Source of the DNA: an uncultured Oscillospiraceae bacterium
GTDB taxonomy: Bacteria > Bacillota > Clostridia > Oscillospirales > Ruminococcaceae
NCBI GenBank assembly: GCA_900555435.1
Contig: USLH01000030.1
Location: 1 to 18,030, forward strand
Length of the DNA: 18,030 bases
Direction: 5' to 3'
Each line of letters starts with the position of its first letter. Positions within the stretch are counted from its first letter, which is position 1. Below the pieces are notes generated by a model. The model saw nothing but the letters and a program-made list of their open reading frames with translations. It searched no databases and was not told the DNA's origin. Below are positions 14,138 through 18,030 of the stretch, one piece after another. The translations under genes and the position numbers were made by a program.

Positions 14138-14449
14138 ATGTTCGCAATTATGGAAACCGGCGGAAAGCAGTACCGTGTTCAGCCCGGCGACGTGGTGTTC
14201 ATCGAGAAGATCGAGGGAGACGCTCAGTCTACCGTGACCTTTGACAAGATCGCACTGGTCGGCGACGAGAACGGGACCAAGATCGGCGCTCCCTATGTGG
14301 AAGGCGCAACCATCTCTGCTACTCTGCTGAAAAACGGCAAGGCAAAGAAGATCACTGTTTTCACTTACAAGCCCAAAAAGAGCTCGAAGCGGAAAATGGG
14401 TCACAGACAGCCTTACTCCCAGGTGAGAATCGACTCCATCAACGCATAA
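14138..14449 (+). CDS. rplU: 50S ribosomal protein L21
   Basis: A 103-residue protein beginning MFAIMETGGKQYRVQPGD and ending in KMGHRQPYSQVRIDSI, the full-length standard L21 that binds 23S rRNA in the large subunit. The ATG at 14138 gives the family N-terminus; a GTG at 14126 is in frame but lies inside the leader hairpin. It is the first gene of rplU-prp-rpmA, which has its own promoter and structured leader. Prp begins four bases after the stop. Confidence 0.97.
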   Translation: MFAIMETGGKQYRVQPGDVVFIEKIEGDAQSTVTFDKIALVGDENGTKIGAPYVEGATISATLLKNGKAKKITVFTYKPKKSSKRKMGHRQPYSQVRIDSINA

Positions 14450-14453
14450 CGTC

Positions 14454-14774
14454 ATGATCGACGTGACGTTGTGGACGGCTGACGGCCATACGGCGGGATT
14501 TCGGATCTCCGGACACGCCGGATATGAGGACAGCGGAAAGGATATTGTCTGCGCCGCCGTTACCTCGGCCATGCAGCTTGCGGCCAACGGGATTACTGAG
14601 ATCCTTTTCTACCAGCCGGAACTCCGGGTGGAGGAAAATGCCGTGACCTTGCAGACCAATGGGAAGTGTCAGGATCCGAGGGTGTTCGCCCTGCTGGATT
14701 CCCTCCGGCTTCAGTTGGAGGTCTTAGAGGAGCAGTTCCCGCAATTCATTCAAATCCATATCCTGGAGGTGTAA
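14454..14774 (+). CDS. prp: Ribosomal-processing cysteine protease Prp
   Basis: A 106-residue cysteine protease that removes the N-terminal extension of L27 in Firmicutes and related bacteria. The catalytic dyad is H21 in SGHAGYEDSGKDIVCAAV and C33 twelve residues on, matching the family layout. It lies between rplU and rpmA, the conserved place for this gene. Its start is four bases after the rplU stop with little Shine-Dalgarno sequence, so it probably depends on coupled translation, perhaps keeping the protease scarce relative to ribosomal proteins. The substrate L27 encoded next door has the expected cleavable peptide. Confidence 0.94.
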   Translation: MIDVTLWTADGHTAGFRISGHAGYEDSGKDIVCAAVTSAMQLAANGITEILFYQPELRVEENAVTLQTNGKCQDPRVFALLDSLRLQLEVLEEQFPQFIQIHILEV

Positions 14775-14777
14775 GTC

Positions 14778-15059
14778 ATGTTAAAGCTCAGCATTCAGTT
14801 CTTTGCTCATAAAAAAGGTGTAGGTTCTACCAAGAACGGCCGTGATTCCGAGTCCAAGCGTCTCGGCGCCAAGCGTGCCGACGGCCAGAAGGTCTTAGCC
14901 GGCAACATTCTGGTCCGGCAGCGGGGCACTCACATCCATCCTGGCACCAACGTTGGGATCGGCAGCGACGACACCCTGTTCGCTCTGGTGGACGGCGTCG
15001 TGAAGTTCGAACGCTTAGGCCGCGACCGCAAAAAGGTCAGCGTCTATACCGTTCAGTAA
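14778..15059 (+). CDS. rpmA: 50S ribosomal protein L27 with cleavable N-terminal extension
   Basis: A 93-residue L27. It begins MLKLSIQFFAHKKGVGSTKNG: the first nine residues, MLKLSIQFF, are the Firmicutes extension cut by Prp after the two Phe, exposing AHKKG, whose flexible tail reaches the peptidyl-transferase centre. The body contains the conserved RLGAKRADGQ and GNILVRQRGTHIHPG. The ATG has GGAGGTG upstream, placed over the end of prp. A strong terminator follows after five bases. Confidence 0.97.
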   Translation: MLKLSIQFFAHKKGVGSTKNGRDSESKRLGAKRADGQKVLAGNILVRQRGTHIHPGTNVGIGSDDTLFALVDGVVKFERLGRDRKKVSVYTVQ

Positions 15060-15064
15060 AAGCG

Positions 15065-15095
15065 AAAACCCCGAGCGATCCGCTTGGGGTTTTTT
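15065..15095 (+). terminator. Rho-independent terminator after rpmA
   Basis: AAAACCCCGAGCG (15065-15077) pairs with CGCTTGGGGTTTT (15081-15093) around a three-base loop with one G-U pair, and the T-run is 15090-15095. It starts five bases after the rpmA stop codon. Confidence 0.93.
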
Positions 15096-15277
15096 GATGC
15101 GGCCCTTCGTTCTCGATCTGAGTGCTGCGTTTTCTGCCCGCAGCGGTCGTATCTTTTCCTCCTGCCGGCAGATACTAAAGTTGCTGGCTCAAGCGTGTTT
15201 TGCCGTGGGGTGAAACACGCTTTCGGGGGTTAGAAGTTCCGTTACGGTTTCGGCCGGAAAGGCATGGTTTTTTCAGT
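15096..15277 (+). other. Structured 180-base leader region before obgE
   Basis: No gene is seen here. Three inverted repeats follow one another: GCTGCG/CGCAGC (about 15123-15144), the self-complementary CTGCCGGCAG (about 15163-15172), and a perfect 10-bp pair, AAGCGTGTTT (15191-15200) with AAACACGCTT (15213-15222), followed by only three T. No near-consensus promoter was found. The region may be an obgE leader RNA with an attenuator-like last hairpin, but I recognise no known riboswitch or T-box sequence. Confidence 0.4.
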
Positions 15278-16549
15278 ATGTTTATCGATCGGGCAAAAAT
15301 TTTCATCAAAGCCGGCGACGGCGGCAACGGCGCAGTTTCTTTCCATCGGGAGAAGTATGTGGCAGCCGGCGGGCCGGACGGCGGCGACGGCGGAAAAGGC
15401 GGCGACGTGGTCTTTGTCGTGGACAAAAGCGTGGACACGCTGGTGAACTTCCGCTACCGTTACAAATTTGAGGCCCAGAACGGTCAGCCCGGCGGATCCA
15501 AGCGCTGCTCCGGAAAGAGCGGTGAGGATCTGATCATCCGGGTGCCTCTGGGCACCATCGTAAGAGAAGCGGCCTCCGGACAGGTCATGGCCGACCTGTC
15601 TTCGGGAGAACCGGCAGTCCTGGCCCGGGGGGGCAAGGGCGGTGCGGGAAACCAGCACTTCGCCACGGCGACCCGGCAGATTCCCCGGTTCGCCAAACCC
15701 GGAGCCAAGGGCGAGAGCTTTGAAGTGACGCTGGAACTGAAGCTCCTGGCAGACGTGGGGCTGGTGGGCTTTCCAAATGTGGGAAAATCCACCTTCATTT
15801 CCGTGGTCAGCGCCGCAAAGCCGAAGGTCGCAAACTATCACTTCACGACCCTCAGCCCGGTGCTGGGCGTGGTAAAGATCAATGACGAGCACTCTTTCGT
15901 TATGGCGGACATCCCCGGTCTGGTGGAAGGCGCCAGCGAAGGGGTCGGTTTGGGTCACGATTTCCTGCGGCATGTGGAGCGCTGCCGGCTGATCTTGCAT
16001 CTGGTGGACGTTTCCGGCTCCGAGGGACGGGATCCCATCGACGATTTCGAGAAGATCAACTACGAGCTCAAAAACTTCAACGAGGAGCTGGCGGAGCGGC
16101 CTCAGGTAGTGCTTGCCAACAAGTGCGACCTGGCCACTCCGGAGCAGATCGAGGCCTTCCGCAAGTACATCGAGGGGAAGGGACTGCCCTTCTTTGAGAT
16201 CAGTGCCGCTATGACGAAAGGAACGGCGGAGGTGATCCGCTATGTGGCGGAGCAGCTCCAGAAGCTGCCACCTCTGAAGCGGTACGAGCCGGAGTTCGTC
16301 CGGCCGGATCCGGATGCGGTGCGGAACGACCGCAGCTTCACTGTGGAAGTGGAGGACGGGGTCTACTATGTGGACGCCCCGTGGCTGGAGGGGATCCTCT
16401 CCATGGTCAACATGGAGGATTACTCTTCCCTGCAGTACTTCCAGAGAGTCCTGAGAGAGTCCGGAATCATCGATAAGCTGGACGCTATGGGCGTGCAGGA
16501 AGGCGATACCGTGGACATTCTGGGCTTCCGCTTTGAGTATGTACACTGA
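15278..16549 (+). CDS. obgE: GTPase ObgE (Obg/CgtA)
   Basis: A 423-residue essential GTPase involved in 50S assembly and stress signalling. The Gly-rich Obg fold covers residues 1-160 (KAGDGGNGAVSFHREK, GPDGGDGGKGGDVV). The G domain follows, with G1 GFPNVGKS (164-171), G2 in YHFTTLSP, G3 DIPG (211-214) with LVEGASEG, G4 NKCD (281-284) and G5 SAA. A C-terminal OCT domain extends from about 345 (RSFTVEVEDGVYYV to the end). The ATG at 15278 gives the family N-terminus MFIDRAKIFIKAGDGG; the nearest purine-rich stretch, GGAAAGG, is 15 bases away, so the ribosome-binding site is poor. Its place after rplU-prp-rpmA is the usual Firmicutes order, here separated by a terminator and a structured leader. 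Confidence 0.96.
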   Translation: MFIDRAKIFIKAGDGGNGAVSFHREKYVAAGGPDGGDGGKGGDVVFVVDKSVDTLVNFRYRYKFEAQNGQPGGSKRCSGKSGEDLIIRVPLGTIVREAASGQVMADLSSGEPAVLARGGKGGAGNQHFATATRQIPRFAKPGAKGESFEVTLELKLLADVGLVGFPNVGKSTFISVVSAAKPKVANYHFTTLSPVLGVVKINDEHSFVMADIPGLVEGASEGVGLGHDFLRHVERCRLILHLVDVSGSEGRDPIDDFEKINYELKNFNEELAERPQVVLANKCDLATPEQIEAFRKYIEGKGLPFFEISAAMTKGTAEVIRYVAEQLQKLPPLKRYEPEFVRPDPDAVRNDRSFTVEVEDGVYYVDAPWLEGILSMVNMEDYSSLQYFQRVLRESGIIDKLDAMGVQEGDTVDILGFRFEYVH

Positions 16550-16564
16550 CGGGAGGGGACGTTT

Positions 16565-16951
16565 TTGGACGAGAAGACCCACGCCCGGCAGATGAGCCCC
16601 CTGACCCTGGCTTTTCTCGGGGACGCGGTGTTTGAGCTGCGAGTCCGGGAAAAGCTGGCGGAAAAAGGCAGCGCGCCTGTAGGCGCTCTCCACCGGAGAG
16701 CCGTCAACGTGGTCTGCGCCAAGGCTCAGTGCGTCGCCGCAGAAGCCATCGCTCCGCTTCTCACCGAAGAGGAGACGGCCATCTACAAGCGGGGACGGAA
16801 CAGCCACAGCAGTGTTCCGAAGAATGCCGATCCGTCGGAATACCGCAGCGCCACCGGTCTGGAGGCGCTTTTCGGATACCTGCATCTCTGCGGTGACAAG
16901 CAGCGGGAGGCAGAGCTTTTTGAAGCAGTCTGGCAGGCGATTGGCGAATAA
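16565..16951 (+). CDS. mrnC: Mini-ribonuclease III
   Basis: A 128-residue RNase III catalytic domain without the double-stranded RNA-binding domain, as in Firmicutes MrnC, which trims 23S rRNA ends as a homodimer. The catalytic Asp is D20 in LAFLGDAVFEL and the second acidic residue is E100 in SATGLEALFGYLH. The start codon is TTG at 16565 with a strong GGGAGGGG site; an ATG ten codons on (16592) would cut into the first helix and is less likely. It begins 15 bases after obgE and is followed 14 bases later by the YitT-like gene, so the three are probably cotranscribed. The pairing with ObgE and the ribosomal genes fits ribosome maturation. Confidence 0.94.
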   Translation: MDEKTHARQMSPLTLAFLGDAVFELRVREKLAEKGSAPVGALHRRAVNVVCAKAQCVAAEAIAPLLTEEETAIYKRGRNSHSSVPKNADPSEYRSATGLEALFGYLHLCGDKQREAELFEAVWQAIGE

Positions 16952-16965
16952 GTTGGGAGGTCTCT

Positions 16966-18030
16966 ATGGAAAAGCAGCATCGTGGGATGAGCGTGTTTCT
17001 GGATGTCCTTCTGGTCCTTTTGGGAACCTTTATCTATGCGGCGGGGCTTTACTTTTTCATTGAACCGGCCAACATTGCGCCCGGCGGCGTCAGCGGCATT
17101 GCAGTGCTGATCAACTACCTGACCCGTGCGCCCATCGGCATCGTCAGTGCGGCCATCAACATCCCGCTGATCCTGATCGGATACCGGTTCGTGGGGCGGG
17201 AGTTTATCTGGAAGACGCTGCTGTCCATCGCCAGTTTTACGGTATTTTACGACTATGTGCTCAGCTTTTTCCCGGTGTATCAGGGAGAGCGGCTTTTGTC
17301 CTGCATCTTCGGCGGGGTGATCTGGGGCATCGGCATCGGGCTGGTGTTCCTGCGGTCGGGCTCCACCGGCGGTACGGACATCATCATCAAGATCATCAAC
17401 AAGAAGTTCCCCCATATGCCGCTGGGGCGGGTGACGCTGGCGACAGACGCCGTGATCATTCTGGCCTCCGTGTTTGTGTACCACAGCATCGAATCGGCGC
17501 TTTACGCCATCATCACCATCTTTGTCTGCTCGCAGGTCATGGATACGATCATCTACGGCGGCGACAAGGGAAAGCTGGTCTATATCATCTCGAACCGTTC
17601 CCGGGAGATTGCCGACGCCGTAATGAAGGCGCTGGACCGGGGCACCACCTTCTTGAAAGGGGAGGGCGGCTACACCGGCGAGGACAAGCGGGTCTTGATG
17701 TGCGCCCTGCGGCGGAACGAGTATCATACCGTTAAGACCATTGTCCAGAATCTGGATCCCGACGCCTTTATGATCGTTTCGGATTCCTCCGAGGTGCGAG
17801 GCGAGGGCTTCAAGGCAATGGCTGAGAAGGAAGAAGAACTTCTGCTTGGCGGACAGATGAAAATTGAAGAGATCCTGCAGGAGTGGGAAGAAAAGCAGAA
17901 AGCAAATAGACAATCTGCTTTACAGGGCAAAGGCGTCGCTGAAAAACATCATCGGCGAGGCAGGCAAAGAACTATTATGAGAACACTTGAAGAAGTCAAA
18001 AAAGAACTCGACGGCAGATATGTCGCAGCC
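16966..18030 (+). CDS. YitT-family membrane protein; frame stays open past its normal end, probable junction
   Basis: The ATG at 16966 has GGGAGG upstream. The protein shows five to six hydrophobic helices (residues about 10-200: LDVLLVLLGTFIYAAGLYFF, IAPGGVSGIAVL, RSGSTGGTDII) and then a soluble DUF2179 domain (about 202-282) ending in SSEVRGEGF. This is the standard YitT architecture, a membrane protein of unknown transport role, which normally ends near 280-300 residues. Here the frame continues through a charged tail (MKIEEILQEWEEKQK) and does not stop before base 18030. From about 17880, codon use turns AT-richer and another frame encodes a recognisable sigma-factor end, so the last ~45 codons of this frame are probably not native. 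The true YitT stop is likely lost at the junction. Family assignment is secure; the C-terminus is not. Confidence 0.8.
   Translation, partial: MEKQHRGMSVFLDVLLVLLGTFIYAAGLYFFIEPANIAPGGVSGIAVLINYLTRAPIGIVSAAINIPLILIGYRFVGREFIWKTLLSIASFTVFYDYVLSFFPVYQGERLLSCIFGGVIWGIGIGLVFLRSGSTGGTDIIIKIINKKFPHMPLGRVTLATDAVIILASVFVYHSIESALYAIITIFVCSQVMDTIIYGGDKGKLVYIISNRSREIADAVMKALDRGTTFLKGEGGYTGEDKRVLMCALRRNEYHTVKTIVQNLDPDAFMIVSDSSEVRGEGFKAMAEKEEELLLGGQMKIEEILQEWEEKQKANRQSALQGKGVAEKHHRRGRQRTIMRTLEEVKKELDGRYVAA
17882..17980 (+). pseudogene. C-terminal fragment of a sigma-70-type factor (region 4 helix), truncated at 5' side
   Basis: In the frame one base ahead of YitT, the end of a protein is readable: KKSRKQIDNLLYRAKASLK followed by NIIGEAGKELL and TGA. 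The RKQIDNLLYRAK stretch resembles the recognition helix and C-terminus of ECF/SigV-like sigma factors in Clostridia. The frame is closed by a TGA at 17858-17860, so the rest of the sigma gene is absent. The TGA overlaps an ATG (ATGA, 17977-17980). The family call rests on a short stretch, so it is moderate. Confidence 0.5.
17977..18030 (+). CDS. Start of a gene overlapping the sigma-factor fragment (partial)
   Basis: ATG at 17977 overlaps the TGA of the sigma-like fragment as ATGA, a typical coupled start. The first 18 residues are MRTLEEVKKELDGRYVAA; the gene runs off the window. In sigma-factor operons the overlapping next gene is often an anti-sigma or regulatory membrane protein, but nothing in these residues proves that here. 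It is in the same frame as the extended YitT reading frame, so the alternative is that it is merely part of that frame. Confidence 0.4.
   Translation, partial: MRTLEEVKKELDGRYVAA

Noticed and set aside
15191..15222. T-box or known riboswitch before obgE
   Set aside because: No T-box consensus or recognised aptamer core is present; only unassigned hairpins are seen.
15242..16885. 547-codon open frame on the minus strand opposite obgE and mrnC
   Set aside because: It is a GC-driven shadow: the opposite strand encodes clear ObgE and Mini-III, and the antisense protein shows no recognisable domain or initiation signals.
16783..17913. 376-codon minus-strand frame opposite the YitT gene
   Set aside because: Antisense shadow of a GC-rich gene with His/Asp-rich composition typical of reverse-frame translation.

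Overview
The window reads as chromosomal DNA of a GC-rich anaerobic Firmicute, most likely a gut Clostridia/Oscillospiraceae-type bacterium (inference). The evidence is an oxygen-sensitive class III ribonucleotide reductase, a ribosomal protein L27 with the Firmicutes-type cleavable N-terminal extension beside its protease Prp, a Mini-III RNase, and small Cys-rich proteins typical of Clostridia. Several genes use strong Shine-Dalgarno sites, and five start regions carry near-consensus sigma-A promoters with 17-bp spacers. I see no tRNA, rRNA, CRISPR array, IS element or phage gene.

Layout. 1-1195 (-) is the N-terminal part of nrdD, running off the left edge, with a consensus promoter at 1328-1356 that abuts the terminator-like hairpin of the next cluster. 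1414-3875 (-) is a three-gene operon: a condensation-fold acyltransferase, a zinc-ribbon/six-helix membrane protein (DUF6320-like) and a hotdog acyl-CoA thioesterase. 4172-5203 (+) is a single Gfo/Idh/MocA oxidoreductase with its own promoter and terminator. 5279-7947 (-) holds an efflux-type adaptor and a MacB-like permease with no ATPase of their own, followed by a decayed nitroreductase with two in-frame TGA codons and an apparent internal deletion. 8117-8269 (+) is a 50-residue Cys-rich protein. 8394-12603 (+) is a MacB/LolD-type ATPase with a 1163-residue FtsX-type permease carrying a long coiled-coil insert.

12694-13991 (+) is an Mrp/NBP35 Fe-S carrier ATPase overlapping a C_GCAxxG_C_C family protein. 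14022-15095 (+) is the rplU-prp-rpmA ribosomal operon, with an L21-leader-like 5' UTR and a strong terminator. 15278-16951 (+) is obgE-mrnC, followed by a YitT-family membrane protein from 16966. The housekeeping part (L21, Prp, L27, ObgE, Mini-III) is a coherent ribosome-biogenesis neighbourhood: Prp matures L27, ObgE assists 50S assembly and Mini-III trims 23S rRNA.

The most notable points are these. (i) From about 17880 the sequence appears to leave the YitT gene and become, in another frame, the C-terminus of a sigma-70-type factor overlapping (ATGA) a new gene start; this is a probable recombination or assembly junction. (ii) The nitroreductase remnant has TGA where the family has a conserved Trp. 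(iii) Terminator hairpins are interleaved with the next gene's promoter at three junctions. (iv) An ATPase-less exporter pair faces, divergently, a complete but unusual coiled-coil ABC permease system.
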